Shown: in pieces, positions 12,850 to 22,320 of the stretch
How the letters are laid out: the number at the start of each line of letters is the position of its first letter
Numbering within the stretch: the stretch's first letter is position 1
Assembly (NCBI RefSeq): GCF_032854445.1
Contig: NC_088302.1
Span: 10,287,338-10,351,337 of the forward strand
Direction of reading: 5' to 3'
Length of the DNA: 64,000 nt
From: Liolophura sinensis
Lineage: Eukaryota > Mollusca > Polyplacophora > Chitonida > Chitonidae
Made by a program: the position numbers and the translations under genes
The notes under the pieces: generated by a model
The model's database searches: none
Told to the model about the DNA's origin: nothing
The model's input: only the letters and a program-made list of their open reading frames with translations

Positions 12850-13161
12850 GTGAATCACGTGAACACAGCATCACTTGTTTGCTACTTGTTCTCAGGTAAC
12901 CGTCCATTATGTAAGTGCGACAAATTCAAGGAATTGACACCAGAAAGAAGGGTTGACTTTGTGAGAGAAAGGAAACTGTGCTTTAATTGCTTTTCACCAA
13001 AGCACAGATCCACCGACTGCGAAAAGGATCGCCGTTGTTTGGTTCGTGACTGCACATGGAAGCACCACAGGCTGTTGCACGTCTTCAAGTCAAACTCCGC
13101 ATGTAATTCGACTAAGAAAACCCCGTCAAGTGAGAAAAACGGTGCACGGGCGCTAAAGTGA
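12850..13161 (+). pseudogene. BEL/Pao zinc-knuckle segment
   Basis: An open segment of 103 codons carries the paired Cys/His motifs characteristic of BEL/Pao polyproteins. They include CKCDKF, then C-x2-C-x4-H-x4-C (CFNCFSPKHRSTDC), then C-x5-C-x3-KHH-x2-LH. These bind nucleic acid in the family. It ends at a stop and is separated from the protease segment by a frame change. Confidence 0.8.
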
Positions 13162-13199
13162 ATAGCTCTAGTTGTGAAAGTATCCAGGAAACAAGTACC

Positions 13200-13735
13200 A
13201 GGGTTGCTTCACCAATCGTTCCGGTGAGGTGAGGGCTGTAGGAGACACAAGATTCATTACTGTAAGCGCATTATTGGACAGTGGAAGCACAAACAGCTTC
13301 TGATCAGAAACCTTGGTAGATATGCTTGACTTGAAAGGTGTTGACACAACACTGAATCTAACCACGCTCAACAGACAGAATGGCGAATGTAAGACTATGT
13401 TGACGTCCTTAGAAGTAGTCGACATGACCGGAAGGAATTTACTACAGATGCCGCATGTTTTCACAACATCCAGCGTACCCCTTCTCAGAGACAATGTTGC
13501 GAAAACAGAAGACCTGAAAGAATGGCCTCATTTGCAAGACATTAAGTTTCCCAACATTGACGGAGAAAACGTCAAACTTCTCGTAGGACAAGATGTGCCA
13601 GCAGCACTAACTCCGATCGAGATCAGATGCGGTAAGCAAAATGAGCTTATAAGCCTCAAGAACTTCACTGGTTTGGGCATTGAATGGACCTCTTCGAACA
13701 GGAATCAACCATTCGACGATTTCTAACTTCATCCA
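13200..13735 (+). pseudogene. BEL/Pao aspartic protease segment
   Basis: The catalytic motif LLDSGSTNSF (Asp codon at 13277-13279) is followed immediately by an in-frame TGA, a disabling break. The remainder is open from 13313 to 13726 and contains the family's WPHLQDI and LLVGQDVP blocks (second flap/active-site region). The hand-over to the next segment occurs by frameshift near 13680. It would process the polyprotein in an intact element. Confidence 0.8.
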
Positions 13736-14450
13736 TACAGATGACAGCTTACAATCTCAAGTCGAGAGATTTTGGAGGTTAGAAGCTAGTGAATCACAAG
13801 CTGACCCAGCCTTTCAACTGTCTGTTGATGATAAGAGAATCCTGGATATTTGGGACAAGACCATCCAGTTGGCTGACGGATATTATCAAATGGACATTCC
13901 CTTCAAGCGAAGGACCCTGTGTTTGCCAAACAATAATGTCGTTGCGAGAAGTCGCCTTGAGTCATTGCAAAGAAAGTTTGAACGACAACCAAATCTGTTC
14001 CGAAGGTATCAAACAGAAATGAATGACCTACTGAGTAAGGGCTACGCAGAAAGAGTGTGCAAAATGGATTTGCTTACTCCACAAGATAGAATCTGGTATC
14101 TGCCTCATCACAATGTCGTTAATATAAAGCCAGAGAAGGTCCTCATCGTCTTTCTTTGTGCGGCGAAATACTGTGGCAAGTGTCTGAACCATAATGTTTT
14201 GCAAGGTCCCGACTTGACTTGACTTAATTGGAGTCTTGTTACGCTCCCGGGAAGGGAAAATAGCGGTACTTGGGGACATTAAAGCCATGTTTCATCAGGT
14301 CAGGGTGACACCCAAGGATCGAGACGTTTTAAGATTTCTCTGGTGGGAAGACGACGACCTTCAGCAAGAATCGACAGTATTCCGACAGTATTTCGACATT
14401 TTCAGACAATGAACGAAAATTTCTATGTGGACGATTGTCTCAATCCATAG
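13680..14450 (+). pseudogene. BEL/Pao reverse transcriptase remnant
   Basis: A 180-codon open segment (13680-14222) carries the family blocks VERFWRLE, RRYQTEMNDLLSKGYAE, IWYLPHHNV and a degraded KxR-VFDxAA block followed by LN. After a stop, the motif GDIKAMFHQV holds the first catalytic Asp (GAC 14275-14277) and LRFLWW follows. The YVDD catalytic box is at 14424-14435 (FYVDDCL). The stretch between these two is shortened, losing most of the palm segment. The gene is disabled by stops, frameshifts and this deletion. Confidence 0.85.
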
Positions 14451-15090
14451 ATTCAGTAAAGGAGACTGTTCGCATTGTGGACCAGACCTGCAAACTTCTG
14501 GAGATAGGCGGCTTCAAGCGCACAAAGTGGATTACAAATAGTTACCTGGTACTGGGATTCATACCACAAGACAGGAGAGCTAAAGAATGGTTACAGCACA
14601 CGTAAACTTTGCTGAACGAGCACTTGGTGTGCATTGGTATACGTTGAATGACATCTTTGCATTCCAGTCGAAAAAAAGGCAGCCCGGACACTCGTCGTGG
14701 CTTATTGAGTGTTGTGGCGATTCATTTGGATTTGCCAGCCCCTATGTTTTGCAACCCAAGAAACTGCTGCAAGAAGAATGCAGATCAGGAAAGGGTTGGG
14801 GATGAACGACTCGAAGCCACCAATCTTCAGAAATGGCACAAATGGTTGAAAGAACCTACCAGAACTGGCAGAGTTCAAGCTGGATAGGTGTGGTTGTTCC
14901 ACCCAAGTTCGGACAAGTTGTCAAGTGTCAGCTACATCACTTTCATGCGACTAAGAAAGATGTCGTATGGGTACTGAAGTCCAAAGCTCTACTCTACAAG
15001 AAAGCAGTGACGAAATCTCTAGTGAAGTGGAACCAAGGTCCGCTAACAGTTAAAGAACTAGCAGACTCAGAGATTCAGTTTTTGAAACTG
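14451..15090 (+). pseudogene. BEL/Pao connection/RNase H-like region, truncated
   Basis: In alternating frames the blocks typical of the sequence after the YVDD box appear: ALGVHW (near 14612-14630), TRRGLLSVV (near 14679-14706), then LHHFHATKKDVVW (near 14935-14975), which corresponds to the family's 'LHhFsDAS..ayGav' block with the Asp replaced. It ends abruptly at the right 79-bp repeat. No integrase motif is present. Confidence 0.75.
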
Positions 15091-15091
15091 T

Positions 15092-15170
15092 TGCAAAGCA
15101 TACATTGTAACAGTGGCTTTTAATAAAGAGTGTGTACAAGACTTCCGCCGTTAGTTTGAAATTCGCCTAT
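15092..15170 (+). repeat. Right 79-bp direct repeat, LTR remnant
   Basis: Second copy of the 12243-12321 sequence with three substitutions, including the aataaa signal. It abuts pol-derived sequence directly on its left, so the 3' end of the internal region has been deleted. Confidence 0.8.
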
Positions 15171-15339
15171 GCCGTGTGTAGCCCAAATGGCGACATTCTT
15201 CTCTTGTCATCTTCTTATTAGTTTTTGTTGAATTTGTTCGGAAAATGTTGTATTCAAGATGTTTATGTAAAATAAAAAAATGGTACGTTAAAATGGAAAT
15301 AACTCTTGTCGACTTATAATTCCATACTGTTAAGAGAAA

Positions 15340-15660
15340 AGGGTTAAAACTACCAGAAAAACTAGGGTTAGATGTGACCCTGATATTCAGAGTATAGACA
15401 TGACCAAATATTACGGTCACTTATCAAACCCTGGAATTTAGGGTCACGCGATCTTAAAAAATTAGGGTTGACCTACCCCATGAATAAGGGTGACATAATC
15501 CTAAAATCTAGGGTTACTCGGCACCATTAAACAGACTGAGTGAGCGAGTGAGTGCTTGGGGTTTGACGTCGTACTTAACAATTTTTTAGTCATATGACGA
15601 CGAAGGATTCCTTAGAGTGCATGTTATGTAATTTTAGGGTTCAGCTGACCCTAAAATTTT
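15340..15660. repeat. Cluster of inverted ACCCTAA/TTAGGGT motifs with a hairpin
   Basis: At least ten TAGGGT-like motifs alternate in orientation. The last pair is a hairpin: arms attttagggt (15631-15640) and accctaaaat (15648-15657) around tcagctg. Probably a decayed MITE or foldback element interrupted by the SINE piece at 15535-15612. No coding sequence. Confidence 0.5.
15535..15612 (-). repeat. SINE family 2, 3' end
   Basis: Reverse-oriented tail: gagtgagtgcttggggtttgacgtcgtacttaacaa, the complement of the taagtacgacg-ttaaacccc end seen at 3360 and 33800, then gacgacgaagga matching the ccttcgtcgtc block. Confidence 0.75.
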
Positions 15661-15849
15661 GGCAGTGCATGGAAACAAAACATGACAGACCAGGAGTTGG
15701 TGTATTCATAATTCAAGGTCTTGCCTTTCCCTGTTTCCATAATTTTGTCTGTCAGTAAATTAATGTCATGAAGAAATCATATAATAAGCGGAATGACTTA
15801 CTCTCACTCTCCGGTCCCAAGGCACTGCCTGACCTGTGCCTCACGCTAC

Positions 15850-16310
15850 TCGTACGTTTAGCCTATATATACGTTATGTTGGCTAGGCTTGGCTATGAGG
15901 AAATCGACAGTAGTACATCCCATAATTAGTAGAACAGGGTTATAAACCTTTCTCATAATCAGTGGTAGCCACGTTACCTAATTGACTGACTGTTACGGAC
16001 AAGAATTAAGAGGTCAATCTCATTTGTTTTCGTGGTGACTTTGGACAGGGAAGGAAGAGTGCTCTTGGAATCGACACCTATGACAGTAAACCATTATAAC
16101 AAAAACAGCTCATACCCAATACATCCCTCTGAATAATTAATACATTTGTATATTTCTCAGTCGTGTTATATTGGACTTATTGAATATTCAGTTACAGCTA
16201 CCTTAAGCGTCAGTTTGGTGTCAGTTGGTATGGAGCTCTGAGTCTGTGTATGCTTTTATGTATCATCCGAAACATTTCTTCCTTGAACAATGAGTGTCAT
16301 CAGAGGTCGT
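15850..16310 (+). repeat. Continuation of duplicated block B
   Basis: Matches 21960-22320: gaggaaatcgacagtagtacatcccataattag against gaggaaatggacgctagtaaatcccataattag, a following agaacagggttataaacc, aagaggt, and the gtgtcagttggtat segment against gtcagttgatatactgg. It shows that block B resumes after the retrotransposon. Confidence 0.7.
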
Positions 16311-16478
16311 ACCTTCTCTGTAATAGTCGTAAGAAGGTGTGTATCTCATGGCATCTTGTATTGTTCTGAATCTCTGTGTATATTTTTTTCATCGCTGTTT
16401 CAGATAAGAGCATCAACGAGATCCTGAGTTCTTCACATCTAAATGTTGTGTAATTCTCCTCTTCTTTCATACTCAGGA

Positions 16479-16749
16479 GGGGACCCTCCGTGACTCGGTT
16501 GGTTAGTGCACTAGCGCAGGGTAATGACCCAGTAGTTTCTCACCAATGCGGTCGCTGTGAGTTCAAGTCCAGCTCATGCTGGCTTCCTCCCCGGCCGTAC
16601 GTGGAAAGGTCTTCCAACAACCTGCGTATGGTCGTGGGTTTCCCGAGGGCTCTGCCCGGTTTCCACCCACCATAATGCTGGCCGCCGTCGTATAAGTGAA
16701 ATATTAAAACATATTAAAGCGTAAAACACCGATCAAATAAATAAATAAA
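16479..16749 (+). mobile_element. SINE family 1, full length, 12-bp target duplication
   Basis: Complete copy: head ggggaccctccgtgactcgg (A-box-like) with gtgagttcaagtccagctc (B-box-like), a central body (cgtgggtttcccgagggctctgcccgg), and a 3' end caaataaataaataaa. Flanked by tcatactcagga at 16467-16478 and 16750-16761. The 3' body has a small change (attaaaacatattaaagcg in place of attcttgagtacggcg). Confidence 0.95.
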
Positions 16750-17332
16750 TCATACTCAGGACTCTAAGAGCAATAGACTTGTAGAATCAGACTTGTTACT
16801 TCCACGTTGACATTTTCTAAAAGCAGGAATACACACCTCACTGTTGAAATCGAAATAGATCGGATACCGTTATGATAGGTAGCCAATCATCTGATTATCT
16901 AGGGTAATATTCATCACCACAAGTTGGTCATACTTCTCGGCTGTGAAAACGTCGCATTCTGTCTTCCCTCCGTTTTCAGGACTTTGGCTGAACTCCGGAC
17001 TGGCTGTTGGCTAGATGTGTCTCACGATGATTCCGCTCTTAAGCTCCTGACAGTTCTCCTCTCATCTTGTCTACGCCAATTCAAATACGGTCTTATGGTC
17101 AGGCGTATATGCTTAACACACTGCAATTAAAACGGAAAACGCAGTTGGATTCACCTTTGTCGTCTTCCATTTCACCATTTCCCAAATCAACTTGAGTATA
17201 TATGAGATCAAATGTTATCTCTTTTTCATATGAGTGAACGCTCAAACTTCAATATCCTTTATAACGAAGCTTTCTTCCTTTTGTTTTCTTTTAAATTATT
17301 TGAATGGCTTAATTCATAATGTTATGAAATCA

Positions 17333-17590
17333 CCGCTTCGGTGGCCTAATGGTTAAAGTGTCCGTCTCGAAAACAGGAGACAGCGGGATCCCGGGTCAGG
17401 TCATACTAAAGACTTCAAAAATGGTACTTGCTGTTGCCTTGCTTGACGCTCAGCACTGAGATGTTAGAACAAAAACACACACCTGATTCTCTTGTGTCTT
17501 TGGCATGATACTTCAATGGCGGCAGCTTTTGGACTCGTCTTGCAACAGGAAGACAGAACAGATGTACACACGCTTAATGACTCCACTCAC
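17333..17590 (+). mobile_element. SINE family 2 with tRNA-like head
   Basis: Head ccgcttcggtggcctaatgg resembles a tRNA 5' end with an A box (tggcctaatgg); a degenerate B box follows near ggatcccgggtcagg. The body holds gacttcaaaaatggtacttgctg and gctcagcactgagatgttag. The same head and body are present at 34343 (plus) and 26051-26390 (minus). It sits at the junction between blocks B and C. Confidence 0.85.
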
Positions 17591-18457
17591 ATATTGCCAT
17601 CTGTATGACCCAGAGGATATGAGCGAAGAACTTTCTCAGGATAACTCAGTTAAGATAAGGGAGTAGTCAATCAAACAGATGCCCACACATTTGTAAGATG
17701 TAGGAAATGTGCGATATAACAGAGGGCAAGCTTTTCGGCGTTTTTTGTTAGAATTAACAGATGGTCGTTGTTCTAGATAACAAAATAGCACCACGTGACT
17801 AATGTGACATTTCTCGCGAGACTTTGATTGTGATAACAATGATAGGTTCTTACAGAAGATTGCGGTCAGCTTAACTTTTTTTTCTAAAAGCTTCACAGCC
17901 TATCAAACCGTATAAGAGTATTACCTCCCAAACGGATTGACTTTCATTTCAGAACCATGTTACCCAACGGCCCTAGCGGTAAAATCAGAATCATCTCCTG
18001 TATTCTCAATTCCCAAATTTTCACTAGAGACATCAGAAGCAAATCGTGACAGCTGCTTAGTGTGTGCAGACCGGGTAATTGGTTGGCAAGAGAAACGTAA
18101 AGAGGCACATAATTTGACGACTTAATGCAGAACTAAGAAATAGACAAGTTATTAACGCCATTAATTGATAAGAAGATTAAGCAATCTGTAAATTAATTGA
18201 AATTAGTGATTCACATATTTAAATGTGTTTGACTAGGTTTTCTTTGTGATCGGAACCCATGTATTGAAACAAAATTGGCCTTAAATTTTAACCAGCAAGT
18301 ATAAAGATCATTAAGTCAGTTTTTTTCCATTTGGTTATTGGCCAATTATATACCAGACTACAACATACATAGTAAAACCAGAGCGATGGCGACAGTATGC
18401 TAAATATCGAAATGGTAACTGGTGAAATCCGACATTTCCGGTTTTATTCTAACTGTT

Positions 18458-18622
18458 CCTCTCCGGCCGTTCGTGGGAAGTTCTGACAGCAACCTGCGGA
18501 TGGTCGTGGGTTTCCCGAGGGCTCTGCCCGGTTTCCACCAACCATAATGCTGGCCGCCGTCGTATAAGTGAAATATTCTTGAGTACGGCGTAAAACACCA
18601 ATCAAATAAATAAATTAATAAA
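18458..18622 (+). mobile_element. SINE family 1, 5'-truncated, 13-bp target duplication
   Basis: Begins cctctccggccgttcgtggg and ends caaataaataaattaataaa. tattctaactgtt occurs at 18445-18457 and 18623-18635. A related flank (ttattccaactgttctt) with a degraded SINE occurs at 27674, so the insertion may be shared by an older duplicate. Confidence 0.9.
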
Positions 18623-18694
18623 TATTCTAACTGTTTATATAAATGTTTAAGTAGTAACAAGTTACAACTCTCCTAGCACGACGGCTTGAATAGA

Positions 18695-18961
18695 TTTTTT
18701 TTTTTTTTTTTTTTTTTTTTGATTGGTGTTTTACGCCGTACTCAAGAATATTTCACTCATACGACGGCGGTCAGCATTATGGTGGGTGGAAACCGGGCAG
18801 AGCCCGGGGGAAACCCACGACCATCCGCAGGTTGCTGACAGACCTTCTCACGTACGGCCGCCAGCATGAGCTGGACTTGAACTCACAGCGACCGCATTGG
18901 TGAGAGACTCCTGGGTCATTACGCTGCGCTAGCGCTTTAACCGACTGAGCCACGGAGGCCC
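18695..18961 (-). mobile_element. SINE family 1, full length, 13-bp target duplication
   Basis: Minus-strand copy with a long T tract (the tail), then gattggtgttttacgccg, and the intact head ending gactgagccacggaggcccc. cggcttgaataga is repeated at 18682-18694 and 18962-18974. The head reads gtggctcagtcgg and gagttcaagtcc on the element strand, both good pol III A- and B-box matches. Confidence 0.95.
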
Positions 18962-20225
18962 CGGCTTGAATAGAATTTTATAAAACAGTCGCGTCAGCTG
19001 CAATTTATTAGACGTCACTGGTCACACTTTATAAACAGGCAGGTTACAACAATGCAAAGGGTAATGGCCTCGGCTTAGTCAGCCAGCAGAATTTTGCGTT
19101 GTTCAAGTTTAGAACACAAAAGAACTGCAGGATATGGAGTAAAACAAGGCCTACAGCAACTACACCAGTTCATTGTTCGTAAAAATATGTTAATAACTTG
19201 CCATGTTATGGTTGCCTTCAAATGTGGACTTTCGTAAGCTTCTCATTAAATTCACTCACGAGGGTAACGGTAAGTGTGTGATGTTTTCCTGGATCATAAG
19301 GTGACTATAAGTGTCACTGAATCTGTGTTTTACTGGGGTGAATACCATGGCAACAGATCTCACTCGGCCATACTCGCAGGTCTAGTATCGTCAATTAGCT
19401 AAAAAGGTAGATAATCAAGCGTGTTATACTGGCATTTTAATTCATTTATGTCGCATATCATACAACACTGTTGACTAAAAAGAATAGAGCAACATTCAAT
19501 GTCAAGATAAAGCCACATTCCAAATTGGACAATTTTTCTTCATTTATTGTCCTTGTTGGGCAGCACAGAAAGATACCTGTGTAGCACTGTTACATGACAA
19601 TTTCCAGGTCATTATTAGTAAACCTCCAGATATGATAGCGTCTACAGGAGCGATTCCATACTCGTACAGTCTACAAATGTAAACATCTTAAGCTGGATAA
19701 AAATTCTCATTAGCAGGACACAGTTGTTGAGGGCTCTGGTAAACATGACTGGATAAAGTTAATATCCCGTCGGCGTCGTTGAAATCTGCCGGTCTCTAGT
19801 ATCATCTCCGCCGTGCAACACATACACACATACGTGAATACACGCCATCATACAATGTAAGAGTTGGCACCGAAAACAACCATGCACTAACTATGCCAAT
19901 TACAGAAACTACAAATTATTGTATGGCAAGCTTTATCAGGATGGTGGATTTATTCTTAATTTACACTCTGTAGAAAAATTTAGACCTTAAATTCAGGGAT
20001 AACAAAGTCTAGCCGTCTAAAGGGGCTGTGTTTACATTGACGTCTGACAGTAAATGGGTTCTCCACAGCTTGCTGCTAGCTAGTACAGTGTCTCTTTACA
20101 AAGAAGCACACAATCTGTTTATTCAATATTTCCACCATTAGCTACAAACATACAATTCCAAACATTAAAGCTATTAGGTGTTTAGGTCTGCTTATTTCTC
20201 ACGTTTTTTCATCTTCTTACCACGT

Positions 20226-20446
20226 GGTCGAGGTTGTTAGCGTGACAGGGAGGCGCAATGACCCTGAAGCCTCTCACCAATGGAGTCGCTGTGAGTTCAA
20301 GTCCAGCTCATCCTGTATTCCTCTCCGACCGCACGCGAGCTTTGCCTGTTTCCCTCTCAGCATAATGTTGGTGGCCGTCAAGTGAAATATAAGTGAAATA
20401 TTCTTCAATTCACTGTAAAACACCAATCAAATAAATCAAATCTTTA
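20226..20446 (+). mobile_element. SINE family 1, degraded
   Basis: Retains gaggcgcaatgaccc, gtgagttcaagtccagctc, a shrunken body and gtaaaacaccaatcaaataaa. No clear target duplication was found, consistent with an old insertion. Confidence 0.8.
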
Positions 20447-21335
20447 AAAAAATTTCATTTTTAAACCATGCCATATCCGGCATCATCTCTATGGGCAATA
20501 TTATGTAAAAGAACCCGTATATGCTCATTATGTTGGGAATTGCAAATAGCCACTTAATTGAGTGTGTGTGCAAGAATATGGATCAGTTCCCTCGGTGCAG
20601 GCTTCCTTATTGGCGGAAGTAATCTATGTGTTGCTCACATCAGTTTCCTGTCTTAATTATGGCTGTCTGGAGATACTCATCCTTATCGTAATCCTAATGA
20701 ATGAATGGCATCCTGTCGCTCGTTGTCGGCTAAAAATTGCGATATCGCAGGGGAATTTCTCCAAGGCCAGTTCCGTGCTGAAGTCCAAATTTTCAACTTG
20801 ATTTAAAGCAAAGAATATGGTTTAAACCTAATCACTGATCTTCGATTCCTTGCATTTAAAATGGCTTGTTCGAGTCGAGGTTACATAACTGTCATTTTCA
20901 TTTCAATACTTGAAATCAGACAATACAATTTTAATTGTGTTAGAAATGTTGACTTTGAGTTCCAATTTCCAAGTTTTCACATACAATATATCCCAAGTCA
21001 AACGAAGGTGCCACGTGTGAAAAATCATTGAATTCTATGGGAATGTCTGGTACAAATTGATGTACATACATTAAGCCTCAGTTTAATCTTCAGTTCAAGT
21101 GTGTAATTAAAAACAATCAATTTCTCCTATATATGTAGGCAAATGGCAGAAATTGTTGAAAATAAAAGATAACAATGAAAACAAAGTGGCTGTATATATA
21201 AAAACTGTAAGGAAATGTAGATGATAGCAATTTAAAGCTACGCAATACAATTGGGATCATGGCTTGTAAAGCTAAAATCTACCTTAGTCTTCCGGTCACA
21301 TACTGGCAAAAATGATATCAAGCTTGTTTTGTGTG

Positions 21336-21560
21336 AACACAAATTTGTGTTATTTCCAACGAAAGCCCTGTGTTAAATTAACACAAGTTCTGTTGAATGT
21401 TACAAAATATAGAAGCTGTATTGCACAAATTATCTCATTTTGATTCAACACAAGTTTGTGTTCCATTATTTTCAACACGTATACTTCACATTTAATTAAC
21501 ACATGTTTGTGTTGGGGTAATATATTTCTGTGTTGAATGAAAACAACAGTTGTTGTGTTA
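21336..21560. repeat. Cluster of AACACA/TGTGTT palindromes
   Basis: Three 16-bp near-perfect palindromes: aacacaaatttgtgtt (21336-21351), aacacaagtttgtgtt (21447-21462) and aacacatgtttgtgtt (21498-21513). A fourth short one (aacaacagttgtt, about 21542) follows. Spacing is irregular (111 and 51 bp), with further isolated aacaca half-sites between. Possibly a decayed foldback element or a cluster of binding sites. Confidence 0.7.
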
Positions 21561-21959
21561 GATTTCACCGCAAGTGTTTTTGTGTGTTTTCTTTTGTGTA
21601 TGAATCCTTATTTCCGGACGGGGAACGGACATAACTGTTGTCATTGTACCATTCACTGAGGCAAAACCAAATTTTAATACTTTTTAGTGTTTTTTTTTTT
21701 AATAGAATCGCCTTCATCTATGGGATTTCTCTTTGGGCAAGCAAAGAAAAGGAACTGGCCAGGTTTCTGTTTTCTTTCATTCCCTGGAACTGTGCACTCT
21801 TCTGTTACAGCCATATTTTCGCTTACAAAGCATCGGCCACTGTGTCTGACGCACTCACACTGATAACTGTAATAAATGACTAACAAGATTAAAGAGTCAA
21901 CGTACGGCCATATGAGAACAAACGGAATTTGTACGAATAGTTAATGTAAGCTTATTTTT

Positions 21960-22320
21960 GAAATTGACACCGCCTGACCGATGTATCTCAGGTCACTGAT
22001 ATTTTAGCCTGTATAATAGGTAGGTATCTTCAGTTTAGTCCCTTCAGAGGAAATGGACGCTAGTAAATCCCATAATTAGACAGAAGAACAGGGGAAGAAA
22101 CCATTCTTATGGTGACTGATAGTCACCTAAGCTCATGTGGTAAACGCATAAGAGGTAACTTGGAGTTTCCTTGTAGGTGGCTTGCTGTTGTCAGTTGATA
22201 TACTGGTGTCTTACCGAGATTTGTACTGGCTGAATATTGCGCTTTCCGAATACATTTCGCCCAAGACATTTCCCTCTCCAACTAGAGGTGTCCCCATGCA
22301 ACGTCTCTGTCTCATACATG
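21960..22320 (+). repeat. Continuation of duplicated block C
   Basis: Counterpart of 15850-16310 (see that entry for the shared anchors). The similarity fades towards 22.3 kb. Confidence 0.65.

Larger units (their letters stand above)
12243..15170 (+). mobile_element. Decayed, internally deleted BEL/Pao-type LTR retrotransposon
   Basis: About 2.9 kb with the BEL/Pao order: gag-like region, zinc-knuckle region, aspartic protease, then reverse transcriptase, all on the plus strand and broken by stops and frameshifts. RNase H is incomplete and integrase is missing. 79-bp direct repeats (12243-12321 and 15092-15170) bound it. The right repeat follows straight on from pol sequence, so roughly the last third of the element has been lost. 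It sits inside duplicated block B, so it came in after that duplication. Confidence 0.85.
17590..20680 (+). repeat. Diverged duplicated block, copy C
   Basis: Collinear with copy B (9340-12110) and in part copy A (4055 onward). Start anchor: tatgacccagaggatatgagcgaag, as in A tatgacccagaggattagatcgaaag. Later anchors are listed under copy B. Two SINEs (18458, 18695) and one degraded SINE (about 20226) are interspersed. No open reading frame is conserved across the copies. Confidence 0.8.

Noticed and set aside
12850..15090. A host gene with zinc knuckles and protease fold
   Set aside because: Domain order, YVDD box, flanking direct repeats and multiple breaks identify a BEL/Pao element.
16479..18961. 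tRNA genes at the SINE heads (A and B boxes present)
   Set aside because: The heads do not fold into a standard tRNA with an anticodon arm by eye, and are joined to SINE bodies with target duplications, so they are retroposons.
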